A stretch of DNA of 64,000 bases from Lignipirellula cremea (GTDB taxonomy: Bacteria; Planctomycetota; Planctomycetia; Pirellulales; Pirellulaceae), in the NCBI RefSeq assembly GCF_007751035.1, contig NZ_CP036433.1:4507001-4571000 (forward strand). Reading direction: 5' to 3'. The position numbers were made by a program, and so were the translations under genes. Of the stretch, positions 16,575 through 26,065 are shown in pieces. Every line of letters begins with the position of its first letter. Within the stretch, counting starts at the first letter, position 1. Below the pieces are notes generated by a model. The model saw nothing but the letters and a program-made list of their open reading frames with translations, did not search any database and was not told the DNA's origin.

Positions 16575-17945
16575 CGTAATCGCTCCATCCCCAAGGGTAA
16601 ATTCATCCCGTTTTACACCTTATCGCGCGGTCCAGTTTTTGGGGTCCACTACATGTCGCCAGGGAGAGTTTGTTCCGGCCATAAATCCGGTGCCTGCCGC
16701 GACGGTGCGGAACAGCTTCGCCGGGCAGGTCGAACAAGCAGGCGTCCCTGCGCAAGCGGCTGACGACCGTGACGCCGAGTTTCAGCACAGGCAGGAGAAA
16801 AGGTCGTGCGGCGTAGGCGCCGTCGACCGCCAGCCAGACCGAGTTCCGCACGCCGCGGGCGCGCAGCGATTGCACGAACGACGTCAACAGCGCGACGCCC
16901 AGTTCGTGTTTCGTACGGAATTCCCATGCATATTTTACCGCCAGTTTCGGCACATCGGCCTGGCGGACGTACAGCAGCGACTGCAGCGGCAAGGCGATCA
17001 CGCCCCACAACGGATGCGTCGCCAGCCAGGTCAACAGGACCCAGTTGTGGCCGTAAAGCCATTCTCCGTCGGCCGGTCCCGGCGTCGGATTGTGATGCAC
17101 TCCGGCGCCTTCCACACAGCGTCCGAAGCGCGAAGTGGGCGAGTCATCCAGGGCGAGCTGAATGCGGTCGCCGACGCCCGGCGCGAACTTCTGCACGAGC
17201 AAGCCGACCATGGCGCTGGCCAGCGATCCCGACGATCGGCCAACGCTGATGAGGCATTCATAGAAGCGATCCCAGTCCTGCTGCACCCCGGCCGCGGCGA
17301 ACCAGGCGCTGGCGGTGCGTCGATCGTCGGCCAGCAACATGCCCGCGACGATGATCGACAACCGAAAGGCGATCCGTCGATCCAGCACCGACTGCAAGGC
17401 GGCCACCGCCGTCTGGAGATAGCCGCACAAAGGGGTGATCGCTTCTGTCGTGCGCGATCGCAAGGGATTGGTCCGCTTCAAACGCTGGCACTTGTGATGC
17501 TGCGACGGCGTCTGCTTTTTGTGTTTCGCTTGCGGACGTTTGGCGGATCGCTTACGCTTGGCCATCCATGGCTCTCCCGGTGGTTTTGTGATTTGTGGTT
17601 ATCTCACTAACCATCGCGGAGAGCCACCTTTTCAGGCAAGCTCAAAATTCCAGACTCCCCCGTCAAACGGCAGACGTTCGCCTAAAGTGCAGTTACTTCA
17701 TCCCTCTACTTCATTTTGTGGGCGGCCCCTATCCGATAACCGCTGAGGAACGGTTTGCCTACCCGGTTCCTTCGCATCGCGCGAGTCACAACTTTTCAAC
17801 TTGGACTTGCACCAGCCTGCTCACACGGATTTTGTCTCTCGCAAGAACGGAGAGGAAGCACTTCGAAGCTGGGTGATAGCCGGCAGGACAAAGCGAATTG
17901 TCGCTCAGAAACATTGCACCGCAGGAGACATCCCAGACCGAGGTT

Positions 17946-19443
17946 CCAGGGCTTTAAAGCTAGCACTTCTTGCGTTTAGCAAGAATTTTGGCGGTGGAAA
18001 CGTGGGGTTGGTCGTTCCGTTTGGTTCGCTTCGGCGGCGGGCGTTTTGGGCCGCGTTTGTGTTTCTGAAAGGCGGATAGACGCACGTTCCCCGCCAACTC
18101 CACTAACATTTTTGATAACTGTTTCAGCGTCAAAGGCGACAGCGCTTCGCGCCATTCATCTTCCGGGATGGCGATCATCATGCCGCGCCACACCATGCTC
18201 ATTTCATCCGCCATGTAGTAGAAGGAAAAATTCTTCTCAATCTTTTCCACGCCGTGCGCCGCCCGCAGCGCGGCTTTCACTACAGCCAACGCATTGAAAA
18301 TCACCAGTCCCAGGCTAAAACCGAATAACGCCGCCGGCGGATAGCCCAGCGTGTTGATCTCGTTGTTGAGCGACAGTCGCAGTTCGTTGAAGGCGGCTTC
18401 AATGCTCCAGCGCGTGCGGTATGTGTCAGAGATTGTCACTGCGTCGACGTCCGCCGGCAGATTGGAAAGGATGTGAATCTCCTGTTCTCCGCCACGGCCC
18501 GATTGGAACAATTCGACGCTGATGCGGCGAGCCGGCAGCTTGGCGCCAAAGTCGTCGGTGATCAGAATGGACTGCTCGAAGACTTGGCCCGTTTCGCTTT
18601 CGCCCCGTAAAACACGGTCTCCCGTGGGCTTCCAGCGGACATTCGCGGCGTGTTGCCGAATGACGAAAAACGCTTCATTCAAGGCGATCTCTTGGAGGAA
18701 CACCGACGTGCAGAAATTGCGATCGGCGACCCACACCTCGCCTGGCACCAAGCGATTGATCAACTCGATCAGCAGCGAACGCTCTTGCGCATGGCCGTCT
18801 TCCGCCAGTTCCACATCGTCGATGAGACCGAGTTGGGGGTCGAGCACCGCCAGCACCACGCCTGGCAAAGGACCGGCGGCGATGGTCCGTAACTCCTGGA
18901 TGCGATGCTGCGTGGCGCCGGGATGATTGCCGTCCAGGATGCGCACGCGATAACCGGGCAACAGGCTGGGACGGGCGCTGTTCATCGGCTCGATCAGTTC
19001 CCGAAACAGCGTCGCCGTCTCGCGCACCAACGCGGCGGACACCAGCGGCTCAACGCCGTTGAGTTTGTCATAGACGCTGTTCACGGAGACGGAGATATCT
19101 TGCTTGCAAGCTTGATAAGCGGCGTTGGTGCTTTTGCGAGTTTTGGCGACCACCATGCCCATCAAATTGACCAACACCGAAAACGACAATTCCGACACCC
19201 GTTGCGACACAGCATGGTCGGCGAAGATCTGATCCAACCGATCCGGCGTCAAGGCCGCACCGAGCGCCGCTTTGGTCATGACGGGGATGGGACCCTCCTT
19301 TTCAAACCGCGCAAACACCTCGCCGAGAATCATGATACGCCTCCGAATTGCCGTAAATGGTTAGTTCTACTGCAATTATTGCAATCCGAGCCAACGCGTC
19401 ACCCCACACCGCCGGGGAGGTGGTGCTAGCTTTAAAGCCCTGG
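17946..19443 (-). mobile_element. IS4-family insertion sequence, complete
   Basis: 1498 bp bounded by 21-bp perfect inverted repeats beginning CCAGGGCTTTAAAGC (17946-17966 and complement at 19423-19443). A perfect 9-bp target duplication, ACCGAGGTT, flanks it at 17937-17945 and 19444-19452. Perfect repeats, a perfect duplication and an intact transposase point to a recent insertion. Confidence 0.95.
17960..19333 (-). CDS. IS4-family transposase
   Basis: 457 aa, intact. The DDE residues are visible: D in VRILDGNH, D in WVADRNFC and E in the YREK-type signature YRTRWSIEAAFNELR. The C-terminus is strongly basic (KHKRGPKRPPPKRTKRN). The start ATG at 19333 is preceded by GGAGG at good spacing. 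The stop codon lies within the terminal inverted repeat. It moves the element at 17946-19443. Confidence 0.95.
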   Translation of the reverse strand: MILGEVFARFEKEGPIPVMTKAALGAALTPDRLDQIFADHAVSQRVSELSFSVLVNLMGMVVAKTRKSTNAAYQACKQDISVSVNSVYDKLNGVEPLVSAALVRETATLFRELIEPMNSARPSLLPGYRVRILDGNHPGATQHRIQELRTIAAGPLPGVVLAVLDPQLGLIDDVELAEDGHAQERSLLIELINRLVPGEVWVADRNFCTSVFLQEIALNEAFFVIRQHAANVRWKPTGDRVLRGESETGQVFEQSILITDDFGAKLPARRISVELFQSGRGGEQEIHILSNLPADVDAVTISDTYRTRWSIEAAFNELRLSLNNEINTLGYPPAALFGFSLGLVIFNALAVVKAALRAAHGVEKIEKNFSFYYMADEMSMVWRGMMIAIPEDEWREALSPLTLKQLSKMLVELAGNVRLSAFQKHKRGPKRPPPKRTKRNDQPHVSTAKILAKRKKC

Positions 19444-20591
19444 ACCGAGGTTCCCCCCTCGTTCCACGAAAACAGATATTCGTCACAGGCTAACGTCCCT
19501 TCTGGGCCAGGAAACCACCGAACCTGCTTGCCCGATGCGACATCGAAGATGCAAACAGCGGGAACCATCCATTCGTCATCCTCGCCATAGCCCCAGACAG
19601 CCAGATGACGGTCATCAATCCAGCACATTGACCCTTGCCAGAAATAGGCTCGGCGGCAAAGGTATTTCTTGGAAGCGCCATCCTCCGACTCCCACACGTT
19701 ATCGTGCAGCCAGTCCTTTACGCTCCAGCTTGCAACAACGCCATAGGGAGCCCAGACCCAGCCGTTATCCGCCACAAAATTTTGGTCGGGCGACACAAGC
19801 AGCCCACAATGGAAATAGTCGAGATAATGCTCCGGTGGTTTCTCTCCACTCTTGCAAGACGTGGGGTCTCGCTCCGTCAGCAGTTTCTGTGTACCGACGT
19901 CGGATATGTCGAGGCGGTTCCAGGCGGCGCCGTGAATCAATAATGTGCTTCCCTCGACCTCAACAAATGCCACGGGGAAATCCGAATGTTCATTGTGGTA
20001 ATCATCCCGATACAAGAGGAGTTTTGTCTGTCCGGTGATGGCATCTAACACAACGCAGTTTTGACCGTGGCGTTCAGCGACCGCAATGAAGTCGCCTTTG
20101 CGGGTGGTCAGCAGGAGCAGTTTATTTCCGAGGTCGATGATTCCTTCGGGCAGTCGAGGCCCAGCAACAACCCGGCGTTGAACCACGTCCAATCGCAGGA
20201 TCTCTCCCTCCAAGGTGAGAGCCGCCCATTCGTTTGGGACGTCATGGATCGGCTGAATCGCAACGACGTTCCTTGCCGCCAGTTCAGGCAATTCAATGGA
20301 CTCATATTCGAAGCGAAGGTTACTGTTGCGGTTGCGAATCTCCGGTCTTCCGATGATGCCATCCCAGCACCCTTCGCATTCAACTTCTTCGAAGCAGGTC
20401 AGGCAGACATGTCTCAGAATGCTTTCTATCTCGCCTTCGATGCCTTTGCACTGGGGGCAAAGTAGATCATATTCCAGCCCAGAACCGGTGAACCGTTGGT
20501 GGTAGTCCAAGCCTTTTGACGCCAACAGATGAAGGCACACTCGCTTTGTAGCGGAGGAAGACCTGTGTGGGCAATCCGACGAACTCATCAT

Positions 20592-20982
20592 GTGTACTCC
20601 AGCAGATTTTACATGGTCGCGCCAATGTCAAACTGGGGGGCGGATTGGGCCAGCAAAACTCTAGCAGGATCAGCCGAGACTGGCAAAATCGATCCAGATG
20701 CTGAAAGGCCCGATCTTCCTCCGATATCGTGGGGACCAGGGTGACTCGCCTGTCCGGTGTCAAGTGGCGGGGGCGGCCATTCCAAAGCTTGCTCCGGGCA
20801 GGCGCCGCTTGCCTGGCAGAGGAACGCTCGGACGAGGTGATCGCCGCTCCTCTCTTCGACCTTTATCGCATTGCCCGCCAAACGCCGTGCCACTCAGGCG
20901 TTCGTCGCTGGCGGTGGTTTGCCGGGGCGGGTAATCTAACGCTCCTGGATTGTGGCGGTTACTTGGGGAATGGAGGTGCAAG
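20592..20982. other. Intergenic region upstream of glpK
   Basis: 391 bp between the divergent disrupted gene and glpK. It holds copy C of the 41-bp repeat (20663-20703) and a small stem (CAGGC / GCCTG near 20798-20814). No gene or clear promoter was found; open frames here look random. Confidence 0.5.
20663..20703 (+). repeat. Intergenic 41-bp repeat, copy C (diverged)
   Basis: Starts AGCAGGATCAGC and ends CCAGATGCTG, preceded by AAAACTCT exactly as in copy B. It matches copy B at 28 of 41 positions without gaps, so the relationship is weaker than A-B. Confidence 0.45.
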
Positions 20983-22470
20983 ATGGCGGAGTATGTGCTG
21001 GCCCTGGATCAGGGGACGACTTCCAGTCGGGCGATTGTCTTTCGTCGTGACGGCACGATTGCGGGCCAGTCGCAGCAGGAGTTTGAGCAGATCCTGCCGG
21101 CGCCGGGGGTGGTGGAGCATGATCCCGAAGTGATCTGGTCGACCCAGCTGGCGGTCGCCCGGGAGGCGATGGCGAACGCCTCGCTGATCGCCGAGGATAT
21201 CGCCGCGGTCGGCGTGACTAACCAGCGGGAAACGACCATCCTGTGGGACAAAGAGACGGGCCAGCCGATCGGCAATGCGCTGGTCTGGCAGAGCCGTGTG
21301 TCGGCTCCGATTTGCGAACAGCTTAAAGCGGAAGGCTGCGAAGACGTCGTTCGCGAGAAGACGGGCCTGCTGCTTGACCCTTATTTCTCCGGCACCAAAG
21401 TCAAGCATCTGCTTGACCTGCATCCGGGTTTGCGGGAACGGGCCGGCCGGGGCGAGGTGCTGTTCGGCACGGTTGATACCTGGCTGATCTGGAAGCTGAC
21501 CGGGGGCCGCCGGCATGTGACGGATTACAGTAACGCCAGCCGCACCCAGCTGCTCAACATTCATACGCTGGAATGGGACGACGAGCTGCTGCGGATCTTC
21601 GATGTTCCCCGGGCCATGCTGCCGGAGCTGGTTCCTTCCAGCGCCGTTTATGGGGAAACCGACGCCGCCCTGTTCGGCTGCTGTATCCCCATCGCGGGCG
21701 ATGCGGGCGATCAGCAGGCCGCCACCTTTGGCCAGGCCTGCTTCACGCAGGGGAGCGCCAAGAATACTTATGGCACCGGCTGCTTTCTATTGATGAACGT
21801 GGGCGACCAGCCGGTCGCGTCGCAGAACAATCTGATTACGACGGTCGGCTGGTATGTGGGCGGCAAGGCGACGTATTGCCTGGAAGGTTCGGTCTTTGTC
21901 GCCGGAGCGGTCGTGCAGTGGTTGCGCGACGGACTGGGACTGATTGAAACGGCGGCGGAAATCGAAGAGCTTTCGGCGACGGTGGAAGATTCGGGCGGCG
22001 TGTACTTTGTGCCGGCCTTTGTCGGTCTGGGAGCCCCGCACTGGGATCCCTATGCACGGGGAGCCATTTTTGGGTTGACCCGGCAAACAACGGCTGGACA
22101 TATCGCCAGGGCGGCGCTGGATTCGATGGCGTGGCAAACATGCGATCTGCTGGATGCGATGCAAAAGGACTCGGGCGTGCCGCTGGCGGAACTGAAGGTC
22201 GACGGCGGCGCGGCCGTCAACAACACGCTGATGCAGTTCCAGGCCGATGTGCTGAACACCATTGTCAAACGTCCGCAGGTATCGGAAACGACCGCGCTGG
22301 GGGCCGCGTACCTGGCGGGGCTGGCGGTCGGTTTCTGGGAAGGCTTGCACGATATCGAAAAAAACTGGGCGCTCGACGCCGAGTTTCATCCGGTGGTCAA
22401 CATGGAACATCGGGAGGAGCAGCTGGCTCAATGGCGAAAAGCAGTCGGACGCTCTGGCTCCTGGGTTTAA
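20983..22470 (+). CDS. glpK: Glycerol kinase
   Basis: 495 aa, the usual glycerol kinase length. It phosphorylates glycerol to sn-glycerol 3-phosphate with ATP in the cytoplasm. FGGY-family features: [15 protein letters not shown] at the N-terminus, [29 protein letters not shown], and the late adenine-site region [17 protein letters not shown]. The start ATG at 20983 has GGAGG about 7 nt upstream; an in-frame extension upstream is ignored. No glpD or glpF neighbour is present, so regulation and flux partners lie elsewhere. Confidence 0.96.
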   Translation: MAEYVLALDQGTTSSRAIVFRRDGTIAGQSQQEFEQILPAPGVVEHDPEVIWSTQLAVAREAMANASLIAEDIAAVGVTNQRETTILWDKETGQPIGNALVWQSRVSAPICEQLKAEGCEDVVREKTGLLLDPYFSGTKVKHLLDLHPGLRERAGRGEVLFGTVDTWLIWKLTGGRRHVTDYSNASRTQLLNIHTLEWDDELLRIFDVPRAMLPELVPSSAVYGETDAALFGCCIPIAGDAGDQQAATFGQACFTQGSAKNTYGTGCFLLMNVGDQPVASQNNLITTVGWYVGGKATYCLEGSVFVAGAVVQWLRDGLGLIETAAEIEELSATVEDSGGVYFVPAFVGLGAPHWDPYARGAIFGLTRQTTAGHIARAALDSMAWQTCDLLDAMQKDSGVPLAELKVDGGAAVNNTLMQFQADVLNTIVKRPQVSETTALGAAYLAGLAVGFWEGLHDIEKNWALDAEFHPVVNMEHREEQLAQWRKAVGRSGSWV

Positions 22471-22595
22471 ACGAAACGCCAGCATGTAGCCGACATCGTC
22501 AGACCTGGCAGGGAGTAAGCTGCGCTGATTGAAGCGGCGGCCCAACCCCGGCGAGTCAGGTTACCAGAGTGTTTCTGTTTTTTCGCCGATTTTTC

Positions 22596-22624
22596 TTGCA
22601 TGCAGGTTCGTGAATCGGTACATT
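22596..22624 (+). promoter_or_regulatory. Possible sigma-70 promoter for the DUF1501 gene
   Basis: TTGCAT, 17 nt, TACATT, about 70 nt before the start codon. Spacing is ideal, but both boxes are only partial matches. Confidence 0.35.
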
Positions 22625-22692
22625 TCCAAGTATAAACGGCTTCTTATCTGTTGTTGTCGTCTACACACGCCGTTACTACAAAGGAGTGCGCG

Positions 22693-23979
22693 ATGTTAAA
22701 GGTCGTTTCGAACCAGCGTTCCCACGATTGTGCGGGCAACACCCGGCGAGACTTTCTCCGCGTGGGTGCGATCGGCGCCAGTGCGTTGACCTTGCCGAAT
22801 CTGTTGCGTTCTCGGGCGGCTGCGGCCGAGTCCCAGCAGTCGCTCCGCAGCAAGTCGGTGATCTGGGTCTGGCTTTCTGGCGGTCCCACGCATGTGGAAA
22901 CGTTTGATCCCAAAATGACGGCTCCGGTGGAATTCCGCAGCATCACGGGCGAAGCAGCAACGCCGATTCCGGGCGTCACGATCGGCGGCAGTTTCCCCAA
23001 GCTGGCTTCGGTCGCGGACAAAATGGCGATCGTGCGTTCGTTTGCCCATAACAACAGCAGCCACGGCAACGGCACCCAGCTGGTCATGACGGGCTACAAC
23101 GACCGGGCCGACATGCGGCCTTCGATGGGTTCGATCATGGCCAAGCGTTTTGGCTGCAGCGATCCGCAATCCGGCATGCCGACGTATGTCCGCATGGGGA
23201 ACATTCGCAGCGATGGTCCCGGCTGGCTGGGCACCACGTATAGCCCCTTTGATCCTGGCAGCCAGGCAAGCAAGAGCATGCGGCTGTCGCTTGACGCCGA
23301 CCGTGTTTCCGATCGCCGGAACCTGCTCGACAGCATCGACAAAATGAAGCGTTCGGCCGACGCCAGCGGCAAAATGGCCGGTATGGACGGCTTTGAACAG
23401 CAGGCCTTCGAGCTGATCCTGGGCAGTTCCCAGGAGGCGTTTGATACCACGAAAGAGTCGAAGCAGACCCGCGACGCCTATGGCAGCGGACTGGGCGAAA
23501 GCCTGCTGAAGGCTCGACGCCTGGTCGAAGCCGGTTGTGGTTTCGTCACCCTGAATTACGGTGGGTGGGACATGCACGGCGGGATCGAAAAAGGGATGAA
23601 GTCGCGCGCCGGTCAGGTTGACCAGGGCGTATCCGCCCTGATCGCGGATCTGCACGAACGCGGCATGAACGAAGACACCCTGGTCGTGGTGACGGGCGAA
23701 TTCGGCCGCACCCCCAAGATCAACGCCAAAGGCGGACGCGATCACTGGGGCCGTTTGTGCACGCTGGCCCTCAGCGGCGGCGGTTTGAAAATGGGCCAGG
23801 TGATTGGCGAATCTTCCCGCAAGATCGAAGTTCCGGCCACCACCCCGATCACGCCGCAGGACCTGATGGCGACGATCCTGCAGATGTATGGCGTCGACCA
23901 TCGGATGCAGTTCGTCAACAACTCCGGTCGCCCGGTGTTCCTGGTCGAAGACGGCCAGCCGATCGCCGAGTTGGTTTAA
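22693..23979 (+). CDS. DUF1501 domain protein with Tat signal
   Basis: 428 aa. The N-terminus TRRDFLRVGAIGASALTLP is a twin-arginine signal (R18, R19), so the protein is exported folded. The body fits DUF1501, an alkaline-phosphatase/sulfatase-like fold abundant in planctomycetes: WVWLSGGPTHVETFDPK, GGWDMHGGIEKGM and VVTGEFGRTPKIN, with Asp/His residues suited to metal binding. Start at 22693 with AAGGAG upstream. In planctomycetes DUF1501 genes are usually paired with DUF1553/DUF1549 cytochrome-like genes; none is adjacent here. Substrate unknown. Confidence 0.92.
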   Translation: MLKVVSNQRSHDCAGNTRRDFLRVGAIGASALTLPNLLRSRAAAAESQQSLRSKSVIWVWLSGGPTHVETFDPKMTAPVEFRSITGEAATPIPGVTIGGSFPKLASVADKMAIVRSFAHNNSSHGNGTQLVMTGYNDRADMRPSMGSIMAKRFGCSDPQSGMPTYVRMGNIRSDGPGWLGTTYSPFDPGSQASKSMRLSLDADRVSDRRNLLDSIDKMKRSADASGKMAGMDGFEQQAFELILGSSQEAFDTTKESKQTRDAYGSGLGESLLKARRLVEAGCGFVTLNYGGWDMHGGIEKGMKSRAGQVDQGVSALIADLHERGMNEDTLVVVTGEFGRTPKINAKGGRDHWGRLCTLALSGGGLKMGQVIGESSRKIEVPATTPITPQDLMATILQMYGVDHRMQFVNNSGRPVFLVEDGQPIAELV

Positions 23980-24158
23980 GGTTTGCCTGGCTGCCGTCCC
24001 GTTCAACCGAGAGCGGGACGGACGGGGCCGACGGTGCGATCCTTCTTCATCCGGTCGCATGGGGAAGATATTTGCTGGACAGCGGGCTCTGCCTGTTTTA
24101 CCCTGGCCGGTTCGCGGTCCGCGATCGTCCGTCTGTTCTTCCCTGAAAGCCGTCCGTC

Positions 24159-25175
24159 ATGCGATGTTCGTACTTGCGCTGTTTGCCGTTGCTGCTGTTG
24201 GTGATGTTGGCTTCCTCCTCCCGTTCACTGCGGGCCGCAGAACCGGGGGCCGTCACCCTGGTGGAAGTAAAGCGGATCTGGGACAAGGCTCCGCATAATG
24301 CCTTTACGGATCTGATTCGTTTCCAGGATCGCTGGTACTGCGTGTTCCGCGAAGGCAGCGCCCATGTTTCGCCCGATGGCGCCTTGCGCGTGTTGACGTC
24401 GGTCGATGGCGATACCTGGGAGTCGGCCGCGCTGATTACGTCGGAAAACTCTGACCTGCGCGACGCCAAGATTACCGTTACGCCCGCGGGTCAGCTGATG
24501 CTGGCCGGAGCGGAAGCCATCAACAAGCCGACGACCCATCGGCATCAATCGCTGGTCTGGTTCTCTGACGACGGCAAAACGTGGAGCCGGAAACATGAAA
24601 TCGGCGACCCCGATAACTGGCTCTGGCGGCTTACCTGGCACAAAGGCGAAGCGTACGGTTTTGGTTACGGTTGCAAGCCCGATAACCGCGGCATTCGCCT
24701 GTTCCATAGCGAGAACGGCAAGTCGTATGAAACCGTCTCCGACCAGCCGGCCGAGAATGGCGCCTACCCGAACGAATCGGCGCTTCTGTTCCTGCCCGAC
24801 GACACTTGCTACTGTCTGCTGCGACAGGATGCAAAGCCCGACAAGGGGCTGATTGGCGAGTCGCATCCGCCTTATTCCGACTGGAGCTGGAAGACGCTGC
24901 CGGTCCGTATTGGCGGGCCGCAAATGCTCCAGCTGCCCGACGGTCGTTTCCTGGCGACGGTTCGCCTTTACGATGCTCCGCGGCGGACTTCGGTTTGCTG
25001 GCTCGACCCCAAAACGGGCGACTTGACCGAGGCTCTCAAATTGCCTTCCGGGGGCGATACCAGCTATGCGGGCATGGTCTGGCACGATAACCTGTTGTGG
25101 ATCAGCTATTATTCTTCGCACGAAGGGAAGACCGCCATCTACCTGGCCAAGGTGAAGGTTCCATTGAACCCGTAA
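24159..25175 (+). CDS. Secreted sialidase-like (BNR) beta-propeller protein
   Basis: 338 aa with a signal peptide (LRCLPLLLLVMLASSSRSLRA, cleavage near AAE). Asp-box/BNR-type turns recur: SVDGDTWES, SDDGKTWSR and SENGKSYET, each preceded by a beta strand, as in exo-alpha-sialidase-like proteins. Whether the catalytic Arg triad, Tyr and Glu are present cannot be settled by eye. It is the first gene of the accessory metabolic cluster and could release or bind sugars outside the cytoplasm. A non-catalytic propeller is the alternative. Confidence 0.75.
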   Translation: MRCSYLRCLPLLLLVMLASSSRSLRAAEPGAVTLVEVKRIWDKAPHNAFTDLIRFQDRWYCVFREGSAHVSPDGALRVLTSVDGDTWESAALITSENSDLRDAKITVTPAGQLMLAGAEAINKPTTHRHQSLVWFSDDGKTWSRKHEIGDPDNWLWRLTWHKGEAYGFGYGCKPDNRGIRLFHSENGKSYETVSDQPAENGAYPNESALLFLPDDTCYCLLRQDAKPDKGLIGESHPPYSDWSWKTLPVRIGGPQMLQLPDGRFLATVRLYDAPRRTSVCWLDPKTGDLTEALKLPSGGDTSYAGMVWHDNLLWISYYSSHEGKTAIYLAKVKVPLNP

Positions 25176-25292
25176 CGACGGCGCTCCTCTCGGTTTTTGT
25201 GGGAAGTAATTGGATGCGATGGGCTCTTGCCGATGCTGCTCCCCCTGACGGTTTGCAAACGCATTTCGTGGTTCTGGTAGTTCGACTTGCAG

Positions 25293-26036
25293 ATGATGGA
25301 ATCGACGCAGAGTTGTCTGGGCGATCTCGAAACGATCGCCGCAGAATATGAACGCCACGGCGTGGTGCGACTGCCGGGCCTGCTTTCCCCTGACGAAGTC
25401 CGCGAGTTCCGCGCCGAGCTGGAGCGTTACCAGCTTGAGGACTTGCCCTCGCGCCCGGCCGACGCTTGCACCTGGGAGCCAGGCGGCAAGGTGGTTCGCA
25501 ATTTGTGGCGGCTGGAGCAGCATCATCCGGCTTTCTGTCGGCGTCTGGTGCGTCCTGCAATTACCACCCTGGCGGCCCGATTGACGCGTGGCGAGCCGGT
25601 GCTGGCTGCGGTGGAAACGTTCAACAAGCCGGCCCGCGTCGGCACGGCCGTGCCGTTTCATCAGGACAACGCCTATTTCTGCCAGGCGCCGCCCGACATG
25701 CTGACCCTCTGGATCGCCCTGGATCCGGTGACGGAAGCGAACGGACCGGTGATCTATCTGCCTGGTTCACACCAGGCCGGCGTCTTGCCGACCCGCCCAT
25801 CCGGCGTAAGCGGCAACTCGATGGTGCTGGCGGATCCGCCTGTCATGTCGGACCGGAGTTCGCTGGTCGGGCTGCTGGAGCCGGGCGACGCATTGGTGCA
25901 TCATTGCCAGACCATTCATCGTTCCGACCCCAACCGGAGCGGACAGCCTCGCAAGGCGTTGCTGATGGTCTACCGGGGCGCTCACACGCAAACCGATCCC
26001 GTGCTCAAAGCAGCTTATGATGCGGCCAGAAGTTGA
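25293..26036 (+). CDS. Phytanoyl-CoA dioxygenase (PhyH) family oxygenase
   Basis: About 247 aa. It fits the non-haem Fe(II)/2-oxoglutarate PhyH family: the iron triad is visible as HQD in VPFHQDNAYFC and the distal His in LVHHCQTIHRSD, with RKALLMVYRG supplying the 2-oxoglutarate-binding Arg. GPVIYLPGSH is the usual family segment. It probably hydroxylates a small molecule made or used by the neighbouring enzymes. Start taken at ATG 25293 (a second ATG follows directly); the TTG at 25287 is less likely. The next gene starts about 30 bp after its stop, suggesting co-transcription. Confidence 0.88.
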   Translation: MMESTQSCLGDLETIAAEYERHGVVRLPGLLSPDEVREFRAELERYQLEDLPSRPADACTWEPGGKVVRNLWRLEQHHPAFCRRLVRPAITTLAARLTRGEPVLAAVETFNKPARVGTAVPFHQDNAYFCQAPPDMLTLWIALDPVTEANGPVIYLPGSHQAGVLPTRPSGVSGNSMVLADPPVMSDRSSLVGLLEPGDALVHHCQTIHRSDPNRSGQPRKALLMVYRGAHTQTDPVLKAAYDAARS

Positions 26037-26065
26037 CGACGCCCGGACTGCAGTAAAGGAATTGT

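Larger units (their letters stand above)
15304..16653 (-). mobile_element. IS3-family insertion sequence, complete
   Basis: 1350 bp. The ends start TG and finish CA as expected for IS3: TGAAGTGGACCCC at 15304 and the complement of TGTAGTGGACCCC ending at 16653, matching over about 25 bp with three mismatches. A 3-bp target duplication, TGT, flanks it at 15301-15303 and 16654-16656. It encodes orfA and orfB on the minus strand and sits inside the transposase gene of the element at 14733-17693. Confidence 0.93.
14749..17565 (-). pseudogene. DDE transposase split by the IS3-family insertion
   Basis: The 5' part (17565 to 16654) and the 3' part (15300 to 14749) join exactly in frame when the IS3 element and one TGT duplication are removed, giving about 487 aa. 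The N-terminal part has a Lys/Arg-rich start, LALDDSPTSRFG (probable first catalytic Asp) and a distinctive VEGAGVHHNPTPGPADGEWLYG region. The C-terminal part has GVEVTRPCKSFLATSEL and RWAIEECFQGMK, likely carrying the catalytic Glu. The layout resembles the IS4 superfamily in a broad sense; I cannot assign the ISfinder family. Without the insertion the gene would look intact. Confidence 0.88.
14733..17693 (-). mobile_element. Older DDE-transposase element, interrupted by an IS3-family element
   Basis: The ends carry a 16-bp perfect inverted repeat, ACTGCACTTTAGGCGA, at 14733-14748 and as its complement at 17678-17693. Without the inner IS3 element and its target duplication the unit is about 1.6 kb and encodes one transposase. 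Flanks TACATC (left) and TACTTC (right) match at 5 of 6 bases, possibly a decayed target duplication. The element is now inactive because its transposase gene is split. Confidence 0.85.
17786..20591 (-). pseudogene. Zinc-ribbon/beta-propeller-like protein gene split by an IS4 element
   Basis: The 5' part (20591 to 19444) and the 3' part (17936 to 17786) total 1299 nt and fuse in frame to 432 aa when the IS4 element and one 9-bp duplication are removed. The N-terminus has two CxxC-type pairs (LLCPQCKGIEG, HVCLTCFEEVECEGC), suggesting a zinc ribbon. The rest has repeated beta-rich segments (LEGEILRLDVVQRRVV, ICWIDD-like, VCIFDVASGKQV) like a propeller. The restored C-terminus continues WDVSCGAMFLSDN and ends at a TGA at 17786-17788. 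No function can be assigned. An ATG at 20591 is the likely start. The truncated product would end in IS-encoded residues. Confidence 0.82.

Noticed and set aside
14727-17699. 6-bp target duplication of the outer transposase element (TACATC / TACTTC)
   Set aside because: One mismatch in six bases is too weak to claim; kept only as a possibility.
22696-24060. 454-codon minus-strand open frame opposite the DUF1501 gene
   Set aside because: It is antisense to a Tat protein with clear family motifs, and has no domain of its own.
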